From Perca fluviatilis (Eukaryota; Chordata; Actinopteri; Perciformes; Percidae), in NCBI RefSeq assembly GCF_010015445.1, contig NC_053127.1, forward strand, positions 8,760,276-8,824,275: DNA of 64,000 nt, given 5' to 3'. Shown one piece after another: positions 1 to 12,974 of the stretch. Both the position numbers and the translations under genes were made by a program. How positions within the stretch are numbered: position 1 is the first letter of the stretch; the number at the start of each line of letters is the position of its first letter. The notes under the pieces were generated by a model. It had not been told where the DNA came from. It ran no database searches and saw nothing but the letters and a program-made list of their open reading frames with translations.

Positions 1-380
1 ACATAAAAACATAAGTACAGCAAAAGTCTACTGTATTGTGTCACAAATTGTTGAGGCGTTTTTGGTGCAATGTCCACAAAACAAGTTCCTTCCTATTTGC
101 AGAGCCACTGTGCTTGTTGGCCGTAAGTTTGTTTAAAAATCAAACACCCGAGTATTTGTTTATCTCCTCTCCCAGAATGTATCTGTGGTGTAGCCAGACC
201 TTACTCCACAGCACTGTGGACAATGCGAGACTGCTACCTGGGTAGCTCTTCTGAGTTCTCCGGTCTGATTAATATGTGTAGATAACATCTCTTATGCTGC
301 TTCCCATGTCACTGTGTCTAGCATGATGTGTTTAACTATTGTTGGCACTGCCAAGTGATAACTTAGACAGTATCACTTAC

Positions 381-3300
381 TGTAGACAGTCAGTCTGACA
401 GGCAGGCTTGTCATATTGCCCACAGGATTCTCCACTGCGCAGCTGTAGATGTCATCATCTCCCATCAACACTCGTGTGATGGTCAAGAACTTCTGGTCAG
501 GGGACAACACGAACCTCGTCATATTGGTCAGCGGCTTTCCACCTTTGAACCACCTGTATGTAGTCCTGGTTCCATTGTCGTGGGAGCAGTTGAGGACGAC
601 GTTTTCGCTGAGCTCCAGGACTGACAAAGCCTCCATGTGGATATAGGGCCTGGATATAGACTCTGAATATAGGTGACAGATAGATAGATAAAACAGTTTC
701 CAAACATTTAAATAGACAAAAAAGAACATGCTGACCGCCATGTTTGATGCAGTATGTATGGTCACTCTGAGGTCTAAAACACAACATTTCCGAAAATAGA
801 ACAATTTCCGTTTCAGTTATTGGTCAGATGTAGGCTATCTGGGGCGGGAGCAAGAACGTAAATACAGGAAGAAGGTCCTGGACGTCTCCATGGTCAAAAC
901 AGCTCATTTCAATTAAATCATTTTTCAGACATTGTTTTGCGAGTGAAGTTAATACCATTTTTTTTAAATAGGGTTATTCACCGTCTCCCCTAGACTTAGA
1001 TAGGTGGGCAAACACATTTTTTGTCTCAGTGCGTGCATTGTCTTAGTCCGGCAGCGCCACCGCTAGTTTAGCGTAGCATAGTGAATGGAATCCTTTGTTG
1101 CCGGTTAGCATGTCGTGAGTAAAAGTGAGCCAAAAAAAAAAAAGAAAATACCTAATTAATTCTTGTGGCCTGCATATTCACAACGAGTACAAATAGCAAT
1201 GCAGATTAAGACTAGGCGATTTCCTAGGCAGATATTGATTTAGGACTATATTGGGGCGAAGCACTGCTACTTGGGCGCAGAGATATCACGCAACAAAGGT
1301 TCCTTTAAACTTTAGCGACGGCTGGTTTGACCACAGAAATGTGAGTGACGGCGAGCTTGACCGCAGTCTGTTTCTGTAAGAGAAACACTGCATGCTGCTA
1401 CAGTTTGCATGCTCTGCTCTGCCGCATCGCAGATTGCAAAGCCCACCTGACTACAGGAGCTGTTTGGCTCAGACTGGAGGAGTACACGTAGTTGGGGCGG
1501 TTCGAGGTCAGATCACATTTTAACCACAAACAACAAAAATATGTATTCATTTAATGATTAAATAAGGTAGTTTCTTCAAACTTACCTCAATTATAACTTG
1601 TCTCCTGCTAGTTGTACTACAGCACTTACTTCTAAAAAATAAGCATATGCCTATTTTAGAAAATATGTTTGCATCTCTTTTCGGTGTTGTACTTTGTAGA
1701 CGGTCCCGAAGCACTCGTCTTGCCGTCTCAACACTCTAAACAGAGCTGAATTAGCAAACATTTTATGCATTTCTTTCACATCTACTGCAGTCAGATTCAC
1801 TGTGTTCACTCGGAAGGAATCACTTCACATGGGTAGGCCCTTGTAATGACATTTCGAACATGTTAAGAGGCTGAAAGCACGTTTAAAACTTTTTGCCCTG
1901 TTTCAGCCTCCTGGGTGCTAACGCTAGCAGGAGGATAACACGGTGTAGGCAACGCCGATTGTTTTCCGTTTTTTTCGCTACTGACAGCGCTCAACACTAC
2001 ACGCTACAAACAACAGAGCTACGTGTTGAAATCGACCGGAATTCTCCTTTAAGAGGAAAAAGTGATTTAACTTTTACATTACAACTCGTACAATATCACT
2101 TCTCTTCCTACCATCCACAGTGAGCGTGATGCTGCCCTCTCCTGTAAAGGTATCATCTGTGATTGAGATCTCCACGTCATAAGTTCCGTCATCAGAGATT
2201 CTGAGGTTGTGGAGAAGCAGTGTCCCATTCTCAAATACCAGGATGCGGTCACGATACTCGGGCCTCAGGGTCCCAATGATGTCAGTTCCAATCGACTGGA
2301 CAACAGTGACAGACTTTTCCCTCTTGAGCTGCCACTTGATGACCGGCAGGTCGAGGCTGAAGCTATTGTAACGGACAGACAGCAGGGCCTCCCCCCCTAG
2401 TGTTCCTCTAATGAGAGTGTTGGGGATAGTCATATTCACTGCCAGCACCCCACCTGCAGAGAAACACAGGAGAGAAACTACGTTAGATTTCAGGGTTTCC
2501 CCCCAAAAAGTTGTTAAGCCCGGTGGCAAGTGTCTTTTTGTGACGAGGGCCCGGCTGGAGCCAGTCCCAGACTGATGGCAGCATTAATGTAGAGTCCAAT
2601 AGTTTCTGTAACAGAATCATTGACGGAATTGCGAAATTGAGAATTTAAAAAAGCTATAAGACAGATTCCATAGGGCCCAACATTAAGTCAGTGCTAAAAG
2701 CTAACTGGAGATTTGAAAATATGACTGTCTTAAGTTTTCAACCGAGCCATCTTACTGTACCTGTAGTTTAAAAGAAATTCTAAAAAGAAATTAAAAAATA
2801 ATTCCCAGTGGCTTATGCCTGGTGGAGGGCAATTTAGGCCCGGTAGGCCACCAGGCTTGCAGAACACTGGGGGAATTTTCTTTTTCATGTCCACACCATT
2901 CCAACATAGGCCTAGCACTTGTACAAGTTAAATGATAACCTCCATGATCACCCGTGAATCGCACAAAAAAACATCTTGTCAGGCTCCAACCCAGTGCGTT
3001 TGTGTCTGAACTACCAGCTTTAAAAACAACAACGGCGGTTCTGATAGACAGATGGTTCATCCAATCACCTGCCAGATATTTTTTGAAAGTGCCTGCCCTT
3101 TTCCAAACAGTTTTCCTGGCTGTCAGGTTAGCTCTACTGAACTCAGCCCGACAAAGGCAGAGCAGAAACTACAGGAGCAGTGAAGTTGAGAAAAATAGTT
3201 TTTAGGCTAGAAAACTGTGACATGCATTTAGCTGTTTTACCGGTTTATTAGGTACAACTAGCTAAAACGAATGCAGTCTAATACAACAGTCCTGCAATAC

Positions 3301-5181
3301 ATCCTAAATTATAACCTTCATGACGGTGGGATTTATTACAGGATTGTTGTATTAGACTGCATTCGTTTGAGCTGTACCTTATCTGGCAACTGAGTGTAGA
3401 AATGTTGTAATGCCTTAATATTACGCTATTCTTTTTTGGGTTCATTTTTTTTCACCTCCAAAAATAATTGCCACACATAATACCTAAAAATGCAAATCCT
3501 TCACTTCAATCTTCACAAAATGCTGAAAATGTATCCACAAACAAAATGTGTTCTTTTAGCCCTTTGTTTTTGTTTAAGAAAAACAATTTTATCTTGATTA
3601 TTTACAGTCCATAGCTTAAAAGAAGATAAATGCATACAGGTGTTTGTCTGTCCAAGTGCTATTAATTATGTATGTATTCATATACAGTATATTTTAATGT
3701 TATTTTACAAGCTTGGAAGTAAGTGTTAATAAACAAACACCAAGAGGAATCTACCCGTCAGCCAGAGATGTTTCTAGCTGTTATACCTACAGCTATTTAT
3801 AGTTTCACAAAGTCTACTCTTTCACTATCATATTGCTGAGAATTAAAAAAAACAACAAGATTATTTATTTATATAACATCTGCACGTGGCAAAAACAGAC
3901 ATTAATTGTCGGTCCTCAGTGGGACGCAAACTCGGTCTACTGCATTAAAGTTCGGATGAGCTACACACCCATCCAGCGCCCTGACTCCACACTCTATTCA
4001 CACTATTCTGCCTTGCTACATAAAGGACACGCCAATTCCTGCATTGGTACTAACTGTTGGCATTGGACAATGGTCCCCTATGTACATTTGAATCATCCAA
4101 TTTTTATTTCATCATTTTTAGGGATACCGCTGTCTATTGAAATAGCTTAATTAACGACCAACAGCTCTTGCACACAGGCGAGATGTAAATAGTCGTGATT
4201 ATATATTGTACACGTAAGTTTTATTGTTTTTTCAACTCCAGTAAGCGATACAGTAGTTAGCTGAAGGTTTAGTGGGCACCACGCCCCATCTCTGCTGTAT
4301 ACTGGATCCAGTTTGCATGGCAGATCCACATTACCATGGGAACAGCTGTCAGCCCTTGGGATGGGCCAGCATTAGCCAACAAAAGTGGGGATTGTTTGGC
4401 AAAAATGTCCTTCTTGGCAGTTCATGAAAAGAACACTGGGAAAAATCCAGATGCCATCTCAGTTTTGCAGAAACAGAGCAACTCAGTGACTCTGCTGCTA
4501 GCCACAACAATAGCAGGACAGTGATGAGCCACAGCTGAAAATCACTGACCATCTGAAAACGCTGCCTCTGAGTCAGCCTGTATTAATTACAAAGGGTGGG
4601 CACAAGGCTGTAAAAGCAGCCCCACAGTCTAATGCAATCCAACACCCCAACAACAAATACTATCTTTGTGATGTCTATAATGTTCACTTTTCAGAGCGTC
4701 ATCAATTCAACTGATATTGACAAACATGTTGCAATACTATGCATAATACGGCAAAAATGACCATGAGTAAAACTTGTACATGTTCTATTTGAATTAATTT
4801 TAAATTATACAAAAAATGTGTTTATTTCCATAATAGATCGTTTCATCCAGCAAGTTAGTGTTGATTAACACTGCATTAGTAAAATCATATCTGCAGTTTG
4901 CATTTTTTATGCCCTCATACTGACACCAACCAACAAACAAAAAACTAAATAAAAAGCAGACTTCATTAATCAGCTTTGGCTTATTTGCTGCAATGTAAAT
5001 TATGACAAACTTAATCTTTGCAAAATGCATAAACATGCAAGTGACCATTGTTAGGGAAATTTTAAAACAAATTCTAAAGTAGGAAATTTGACATACCTGA
5101 ATTGAAGGAACCGAGACACATGAACAGAACTATTTGGGAAATAATTTTAGCTTTTGAAGGAGCCTCCTTCTCTGCCTTCAT
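381..5181 (-). CDS. hepacam: Hepatic and glial cell adhesion molecule, partial (N-terminal exons)
   Basis: Three coding exons are visible on the minus strand: 5181-5097 (start MKAEKE, then a hydrophobic signal stretch [12 protein letters not shown]), 2453-2112 and 662-381, all with GT-AG borders and phase-1 junctions as usual for Ig genes. Exon 2 gives a V-type Ig domain with the HEPACAM stretches VVQSIGT and [12 protein letters not shown]. It lacks the canonical cysteine pair (LSVRY and GTYDVEI at those places), as human HEPACAM does. Exon 3 gives a C2 Ig domain with cysteines in NCSHDNG and YSCAVEN, and the stretch TITRVLM. HEPACAM is a single-pass adhesion protein that works at cell contacts, in glia with MLC1 and ClC-2. 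The transmembrane and cytoplasmic exons should lie left of position 1. The start is the first ATG that opens directly into a signal peptide. HEPACAM2 fits much less well. Confidence 0.93.
960..2070. repeat. Decayed dispersed fish repeat in hepacam intron 2
   Basis: The intron between the two Ig exons holds non-coding sequence with the look of an old DNA transposon: a poly-T/A start near 960, a segment around 1050-1140 rich in GCTAG/TAGC words, and a tail near 1900-2065 of a kind I associate with many teleost introns. No open frame or clean terminal repeat was found. Family assignment is by memory only. Confidence 0.35.
3249..3380. repeat. Imperfect foldback repeat in hepacam intron 1
   Basis: Two arms of about 45-50 bases are inverted copies: 3249-3303 and 3341-3380. 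They share the core AACGAATGCAGTCTAATAC in opposite orientation, with a short spacer. This is the signature of a small foldback or MITE-type element. The remainder of the 2.6 kb intron (2454-5096) shows no coding sequence that I can support. Confidence 0.6.
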
Positions 5182-5318
5182 CTTGGGTCTCAAGCTTTGT
5201 TTTCCTCCCAGACAACCAGCATGATTCGTGACTCTGGGACGGAGAACACAAGTCGTCCATTCAGACTCTGCTGGGACTGAGTACATGTTGTTCTCAAAAG
5301 CCAATAGAGGCAGGACAA

Positions 5319-5319
<1 letters not shown>

Positions 5320-5354
<35 letters not shown>
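5320..5354. repeat. (GT)n microsatellite upstream of hepacam exon 1
   Basis: A run of about 17 GT dinucleotides, 140 bases upstream of the hepacam start codon. Confidence 0.9.
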
Positions 5355-5355
<1 letters not shown>

Positions 5356-7117
5356 TGGATGTCTGTTTTGTACATTTAGTTAGCTTTATGTTTTTATTGC
5401 AACAACAACTGATGTGTTCATAAACAGAACAAAAGCTTTAACATCGTCAGTGTTCATCACCCCACAATATGAGTATAGTATTGTCTTTCAACCTCACCAG
5501 TGGTGGGGCTAAACTTGTAAATTATAAAATGATAAAAAGAAGAAGTCTATCCTCTGGGAAGCAATAATGTACTCAGTAAATATAATGGCATTGGCTCATT
5601 AGACTTGTATGTGTATTCCTGGTGTACAAACTGACATTTGGGTCCAATGTTGGTGCTAAAGGAAAAGGCAGGAGGTGTCACCAAAACGTGGATTAATAAT
5701 CTGGGGACCATGAATATCTATGGTTGTATTAGTTTTCAAGACAAAGTTTCACAGACTCAAGGGTTGCTCAAAGGAAAATATGGTCCCGTTGTTAATGGAA
5801 AGGTCGGGGGGGGATCACCGAGATTATTAGCAATCATCCTACGGGGACCATGAATGTCCATATTGGGAATTTTGCCTATACTTGTCAGAATATAGGTATT
5901 TTACTTTGAACCAAACTGTTGGACATGAAGATGGATCGATTAACCAGCCAACCAAATGACCAACCAACCAGCTAACATGGCCATCCTCAGACCCTACTAG
6001 TCGGGATATAAATGTTTGTTTTACCTTATGTTAGAAGAATATCATGCCTAAATCCAGTTAATGAAAACTTTCCATTTGCTGTTCCCAGCTAGTTGGCATA
6101 AGCTACAGACAAGGGCTCACTCCGGACAAACGTATACCTTACATGCAGTCACCAAAACACATTGTGTGTATCACACAAGGGATATTTCAGGGATATTTGA
6201 AACATGTATAGTTTATGTACTGTATATCTATTTTCACTTGCTAGCAGTGTTTTTCCTGCCTTTAGCTGCTTTTTTTGGCACGTCATTGTTACCTTAAGAT
6301 CAGTGGAACAGTGTGAAACCATTGGCAGGAATGTGTATTGCGTTACCCACATGCACAAACCACAAATGCCTTACCGCACATATTATATACATTATGATGA
6401 CTACAGGTGTGTGTCGTACGACGGGCAGTGTGCAATTTGTTGGCTGGTGGCAGTCTGTGCATGTACTGTGTGTATTTTTTATGTATTTGTTTTTTTAGAC
6501 ATTTTAATGCAGAAATAGTACATAATATATCTTTAACAGCAGATACTGAATGTCTCCAAGACAAATTTTCTTTGGGCCAATAAAGTCAATCTTATCTTAA
6601 AAGTTAGGAGATCACCTAAGTCAGCATAGATCCTCTGGGGACGATGCATGACTGTACAAATGCGCCTGGCAGTCCATCTAACAGTTTGCCATCCCTAAAA
6701 CCAAAAATCCGTCTGACTTTTAGATCAATATGAACCGTTCATAAAAATAACCTTAGGACATTATGATAGGTAGGAAAGTCAGCCAGATGACTGAGAAGGA
6801 GTCGATATCAAGCATTTAATGAGCTGGTCGCTTTTAAGAAGATGCTAAATCACGCTAAAAGGAGGCAGACTGGCTGTAGATGTATTTATGATTGTGGTTG
6901 ACTTGGGAAATATTTGCAGCTGTTTTTATTTATTTTTAATTTTTTTGTGTACTTTGTGTATATGTGTTACTGTACTGCTGCCTGTCTTGGCCAGGACAAT
7001 CTTGAAAAATAGATTTTTAATCTCAAGGTTTTTTACTGGTTAAATACAATTTAAATAAACTCAACTCAATATGCTTGTATTGTAAAAATCATTTGAAAAA
7101 CCTCTACCTATTAAAAT

Positions 7118-7149
<32 letters not shown>

Positions 7150-7370
7150 ACAATCTATTCTGAACCCTAATTTGCATATTCCAGAACACTTCTTTGTGAT
7201 GTTACTGACGTGACCTCATGATAGAACTTGTCCCCATGTTCCGTGTTCCGGTCACCTTACCTTCAGAACACACACACACAGTGGGAAGTTCACTCTTAAG
7301 ATACTTGTGTTGGATCTTCATTCAATCGTTACTCTGAAGTTATCGTGTTAGAAACTTCTTTAACATTATC
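5355..7370. other. Intergenic region between hepacam and the PIM-like gene
   Basis: These two divergently arranged genes are separated by about 2 kb with no supported gene. It holds a dispersed repeat at about 5630-5880 (two related stretches sharing GGGGACCATGAAT), a short LINE-like 3' tail ending in CAATAAAG near 6560-6600, another LINE-like tail at about 6960-7070, and a (CA)n tract at 7117-7152. The short open frames here have no recognisable product. Confidence 0.6.
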
Positions 7371-9727
7371 ATGAAAAAAGACTATGCAAAGACTCTCGTT
7401 GCTCTGGCCCTAAGGAGAGTCCAAGGTAAGTGTGAAATCAAGGCAACAAACCTGCAGTCACTCATGTTAATGATCCATATAACTTATTAGGTAGAGTACG
7501 CAGAATAAATACCTTAAAATATACACCTCTAATTTCTGCTATTGAGTTCTTTATCGCACTGTGATCTGAGTCTGTACTCTGGGATAATAAGAAATGACAA
7601 TTTAAAACACTTAGCGACTATAATTCACAACAAATTGATGTTTTTCTCATTTGTAGACCGCAGGTGTTCAGCGTCTGCAAATGATGGCCCGACTAGGACG
7701 ATTAAAAGAAAGGCCACTCGTGGCAGGAAGACCCTTAGAAAAAAGACAAGGGTCCCGGAAACTGAACACCCAAACACCTCTAAGGGTGATGTCGGCGTGG
7801 GAGGAGTGAAGAGGACAAGATTTGACCTTAACAAGCATGACATGGAGACGGCGTCCTGCTCAGCGGATACTGGTAGGCTGTGGCCTGATCATGTGATATT
7901 ACTGCTGGGAGTGTACAGTATACCTCTATCGTTTTACTGAACACGAGGATCAGGACAGTGGTGGAAGAAGTACTCAGATCTTTAACTTAACTTAAAGTAG
8001 CAATACGTAAGTGATACATAACTAAAAGTCCTGCATTCAAAATCTTGTAAAGTACAAGTACCTTTAGAATTGTACCTAAGTACAGTATTTGAGTAAATGA
8101 TCTTAGTTTCTTCACATCACTGGGTTCAAATTTAGTGGATTCATTATTACAGAAATGTCCAACTAGGGAATTGGCAAATTGATCTAATCTTTAATTCACC
8201 TGAATTACAAAGGAAAACACATTTTCTTCCCTCTAGTGGTATCTATTTATGCAGATAGTTTTGGATTTTTTCACCTAGGTTTTGAGATATTTGTCTTTTT
8301 TGAGATTTTTGCATCGGAATAGTGCCCTGGGTAGAAAAGATAATCCACTGAACACACTGGTGGCAGATTCTTTGGGACTATTTCTTTGGTAGAAGGTAGT
8401 TCCAATATGAACTGTTCACGCCGAGGCTTGTGGATTATCCAGAGTAACAAGGAGTTTTTGGAGATAGATGTTGCTAAAATGTTCTTAAATGTTTCATTGC
8501 TGTGAGCACCACAAACTCCACTCCATCCACCTCCATTGTATTGGGGGAGACAGATATCTCTAAACCTGGACAAATAAAACCCAAACTATCCGCATGGATA
8601 AATACCACTAGAGGACAGTGAGAAATATTGTTTTTAATAATAAAACTTTAGACAGAACCAGGCTAACCGTTTCCCCCAGCCTCAAGAGTCTTTATGCTAA
8701 GTTAGGCTAACCACAGCTCAACTCCAGCTTTGGCGGCCATTTTGGAAGGCACCGAATGACGGCCTGTTTTGTCATTTAGTTTGGAGGACTTATTGTCCGT
8801 GTTAGTGCCTGTGACTGTCAACAAACTGATGTTCCTCTGGGGGGTTTCTCATGTAGAAAGCTGCAATCCATCTGTGAATGATGTGGGCAAGAGAGGTGTT
8901 AAGAGGAAGGCCGTCGCCGATGGAGAAGGACCAAGCAGGAAAATAAAAAGGAAATCAGACCTGAAGGAGACCAAACTGGATTTGTCCGTCGCTGCCCTAA
9001 CAGGTCAGTAGATAGTGATACATTTAGGGTTTGGCTTTATGTTAGCATGATATACATTAGGTGTAATATTACATAATTGGTGTTCCTCACAACTGTATTA
9101 AAGCAAAATATGCGTGTTTGTCTGTTTAGCAAAATTTAAGGCCAAATACCTCGAGCAGGATCAGCTGGGCGTGGGAGGATGTGGATCTGTGTTTGCCGGA
9201 TATCGCAGAGCAGATCATTTACCTGTAAGTGTTACGCACGCATTCTTGAACACAGACAGAGTATGGTCCGGAAGTGCTAACCAAAGTCCTGTTTGTCCTC
9301 GTAGGTTGCCATCAAACGCATACCAAAGGACAGAATCCTCTGCAAAGAAGTGGTGAGCAACACCTACTGCTGTTGAAATGAGCTGTATTCAGCACTGCAC
9401 TCTCTTACTGAATGCCTTATGGATGAATGATTCTATATTATTCTCTATAACGTTCCTCTCCCTCATCCTCCATTTTGTTGTGATGTTTCAGGACCAGAAT
9501 GGGAAGCAGCTGTCCGCGGAGGTCGCCGTCATGTTAAAACTTGCGGCTGGAACAAATGGATCAGTGGGGACGTCAGCATCAGTGTCCCTACTGGACTGGT
9601 ATGATTTGGACCAGGAGCTGATCCTGGTGCTGGAGAGACCAGTTCCCTCCAAGGACCTACTCAATTACATCGAGGACAACGGAGGTTTCCTACAGGAGGA
9701 ACAGACCAAGGTAAGCTACTAGAGGAT

Positions 9728-9783
<56 letters not shown>

Positions 9784-10886
9784 ATTATGATAACATTGTA
9801 CTCACCATAAGTCATTGCTCTGATGGAGCAAGAAACAGGCTGTGGAGGCAGTCAAGCCCCAGCCAAACAAAGAGAGAAACAAACGGAAATTATAACCAGC
9901 TCCACTGAAAATCTTTTGAGTATTTTGGAAACTTCCGGAAAATTTGGTCGCTGCTACGTCACCCTGATCGTTGGTCTGATTGGTTGAAGGACTATCCAAT
10001 TGCGCCCAGAGGCATTTGAGCGGCGTCCGTTGGTGACGCCCCCTTTGGAAATGAGCTGCGAATGAACGTTCCCCAGACCCACTCTCAGTTACAACTGAGA
10101 AGGGTCTGGTGTCAACCAGGCTAGGCTACATTTAATGACAGCGATCACAGCCATGAGAAAATGTCATACAACCCTCCTCTCCTGATCCCTCATCTCTCTC
10201 CTTTTGTCTCTCAGATCATACTGACACAGCTTGTTGATGCAGCAATTGAACTTGAGAACCACTGCATCTTTCACCGAGACATCAAGGTTGAAAATATACT
10301 AATCGAGACCGGTTCAGATGTCCCTCGCGTTCGCCTTATCGACTTCGGACTGAGTTGCTTCACTAAGAAAGGATCCCTTTACCGCAATTTCTACGGTAAG
10401 GAGTCTAGCTTCTACTCTGCTCTTCACGAACTTTCTTGTCTATGACTCTTACATTTAGACAAAGCTTCTTCTCCGCCTCATCCTCACCGTCGTATTATTA
10501 TGTCCGTGTATTGTAGGTACCCCTTCTCACATCCCTCCCGAGTGGTACAGTCATTGTTCCTACAGGCCCGGCCCCACCACAGTGTGGCAGCTGGGAGTGG
10601 TCATGTTTGAAACGCTCCAAGAAGTTCCATTTGAGACCACCAAGTTCCTTGAAAACAAGTTGAGAATCAGCAAACAGCTGTCCAAAAGTAAGAACAAACA
10701 TACAGCAGGCACAAATCTGTTCATTTTAAGTTCACGTGATGGATCACTGTATCCGTCACCGTCATCTTTCTTCTTCTTCTTCTTCTTTCTCCAGACTGCC
10801 AGGATTTCTTGACAATGTGTTTGACCGAAGAACCCCAACAGCGTCTTACCCTGGAGCAGCTCCAACTTCACCCATGGCTCAGATAA
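7371..10886 (+). CDS. PIM-family serine/threonine protein kinase (fish PIM-like)
   Basis: Nine exons give an uninterrupted 407-residue frame: 7371-7425, 7657-7872, 8857-9003, 9130-9224, 9305-9352, 9492-9710, 10215-10395, 10517-10687, 10795-10886. The first three exons encode a basic, low-complexity N-terminus with NLS-like clusters (KRKATRGRK, GVKRKA, RKIKRK). The kinase domain follows: glycine loop LGVGGCGSVFAG, VAIK lysine, alpha-C glutamate in LSAEVAVM, PIM-type hinge LVLERPVPSKDL, catalytic HRDIKVEN, DFG in LIDFGLS, PPEW in place of APE, VWQLGVVMFE and a terminal HPWLR. The proline hinge and VW.LG are hallmarks of PIM1-3, but human PIMs lack the long basic extension. Every catalytic residue is present, so activity is likely. 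Fish genomes carry expanded PIM-like families, so I give no numbered orthologue. A candidate AATAAA lies at 11297. Confidence 0.9.
7957..8110. repeat. Dispersed repeat in PIM-like intron 2
   Basis: The segment contains GTGGAAGAAGTACTCAGATC followed by AAAAGTCCTGCATTCAAAA. Diverged relatives occur at about 11698-11870, about 17596-17780 (and the matching places in the other two triplicated units) and about 19985-20070. It is a multi-copy non-coding element; its class is not resolved. Confidence 0.65.
8231..8613. mobile_element. Foldback MITE with about 31-bp TIRs in PIM-like intron 2
   Basis: The ends 8231-8261 and 8583-8613 are inverted copies (about 27 of 31 positions), beginning CTCTAGTGGTATCTATT and ending AATACCACTAGAG. 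The 320-bp interior encodes nothing recognisable. Together these features indicate a non-autonomous DNA element. Confidence 0.7.
9731..9778. repeat. (GT)n microsatellite in PIM-like intron 6
   Basis: About 23 GT units start 20 bases after the exon-6 donor. The same intron also holds a hairpin with arms at 10073-10090 and 10093-10110. Confidence 0.9.
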
Positions 10887-12325
10887 ACCAGCATTACACC
10901 CACACACACGCTTAAAGTCCATAAATCTATCCAATGCCATACATAAGTGTCATCCAAGTACTAATGCTGCTCTTTCTTTGACAGAAAGACAGATTTGAGA
11001 AACTGCTGCTTGACATATTTAATCGGACTTATCTAATTGAACTTGGATATTGGACTTTTTACAGTAATTGGCCTTTGTTCAGATCCTGTAGCACCCCCAG
11101 CCATCCCAGGAGAGGTGATCTCTCCTCGAATTGCCTTTCCCGAGGTTTCTTCCCATTTCTGCTAGCCTCAGGATTTTGGGGAGTTTTTCCTTGTTTTCTT
11201 GGAGAGCTTGGGCTGGGTCAGGAGCTGCTGCTAATACAGGCTGTGAGAGCCTAATTAGCTATTATGTGATATAATAGTCTAAATCTGAGCCATAAAAATA
11301 AACTGCAATTAAAATCAAAACCAAATGAATTCACCTTTTCATCATGAATTAAAAAAGAGTGACATAAACAAAACAGAAATGGTTAAGACACTTGAACAGG
11401 AAAACATAATACATAGGGATAACCTAAATAAAATCTTTTTAAGAGATTATGAGAAGCTCCAGAGCTGAGGGGCCCGGTCACCTGCGGGTCTGGATTCAGG
11501 AGCGGCCCGAGGAGACCTGCCTCTGGGACAACGCGCTGTTAGTATGTAGGGGAGCAGCAATTCCCATCAACTCTCAAAATCAATCAACTCTAAAACTGAA
11601 AATAGAGGTAATGTGATCTTGTTTTTTGGAATTCGTGAAAAGCCCGGCAGCTGCATTTTGTACCAGGAAGAGTGAAATGGTTTTGAGACTTAAAACCAGC
11701 GGTGGAGGAAGTATTCAGAGCCTTTACTTAAGTAAAAGAAGGCTACTTCTAGGCTACTAATACCACACAGTAAAAATACTCTGTTACAGTAAAAGTCCTG
11801 CATTAAAAACGTTCCCTCAGTTAAAGTCTGTAAGTATAATCAGGAAAATGTAGTTAAAGTATTAAAAGTATATCACATCCCTGTGACTGTTATAATATTA
11901 TATATTATACATAGAAATACAATGGATTTTATTTATATGATATTATATCGTTAGATTATTATCACTCATGCATTAATTTAAAAGCAAGATTTTACTGTTG
12001 GAGTTGGTTGAGCTGGAGCTCATTTTGAACTATTAACTAATGATTTTGTTTTTTATTATGGATTCATCTGCTGATTATTTTTCAGTACAAAATACAACAC
12101 CGTTTAGAAATTAGAGGAAGCAGGTATAAGTAGGTGAAATAACTTGTTTACTGGTCTGTAGCCAGTCATCAACTGCTACTCAGCATGACTGCTGAAATGA
12201 AACTATTAATTATAAATCAAAATCAAATAAAACAAAAATGTTTTTATCTACATCAAGACTAAATGTGCGAATAAAGTCATTTACATGGTCGAGCAATGCA
12301 TAGCTGTGACTTTAAGGCTCTACAT
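10887..12325. other. 3' flank of the PIM-like gene with dispersed repeats
   Basis: No supported gene. It holds a candidate polyadenylation signal AATAAA at 11297-11302, a dispersed repeat at about 11090-11210 that includes GGGGAGTTTTTCCTTG, and a second one at about 11698-11870 related to the intron-2 repeat at 7957. Confidence 0.55.
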
Positions 12326-12733
12326 CAGGGGTCTTCAATGTTTTTTAAACCAAGGACCCCTTTACTGAATAAAAAGACGGAGCAGGGACCTCCTACTAAA
12401 TGTTGTATGAAATAAAGTCGCATATTAGACTAGGCCTACAATACTGTGTAGGGCGGTCTAAAGCCTTTGTACATACATACCTTTTTTGGATAGAATACTA
12501 AGCTATTAAAATCATAATTTTTGGCATGATTTTATAAATCATCTTTTAATGTTACACATACATGTGGCACAGTGAATCCTCAGGATGAACTGGATCTGTG
12601 GATTGCTAAGCCTATCATCAGTGGGGATTTATATTTGCTGATAATATGTTTGTCATGTTAAGACATTTTTGGAAAAAACTTTCAAAAATTAACAATAATT
12701 TGGAGGCCCCCCCTGCAATGACTCTGAGCAGGG
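12326..12733 (+). mobile_element. hAT-like non-autonomous element, right end missing
   Basis: It starts CAGGGGTCTTCAATG and is related over most of its length, in inverse orientation, to the element at 47411-47865, with shared segments such as TGTGGCACAGTGAATCCTCA. The far end stops after TGCAATGACTCTG and lacks the last 20 or so bases seen in the other copy, so it looks truncated. No transposase is encoded. Confidence 0.7.
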
Positions 12734-12974
12734 GCGTCGGACTGGGGGTAAAAACCAATACTGATTAGGGCCCAAGGGGAGAGAGGGCCCTTGACAAGTC
12801 TGGAATATATTTTATTTGACCTGGATATTTTCATTTCCTAATTAAATTTCATAATACATGTCAGATGAAATGTTAAATGTGTATTGGCTGGATAACTTGG
12901 TTGATTGACTAACTACTACTACATTTTGTATACAAAAAAGACTATCTACCCGTACTCTATAAGTTTATATGCTA

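Noticed and set aside
8271..8573. 100-codon minus-strand frame in PIM-like intron 2
   Set aside because: It lies entirely inside the foldback MITE at 8231-8613 and has no recognisable product.
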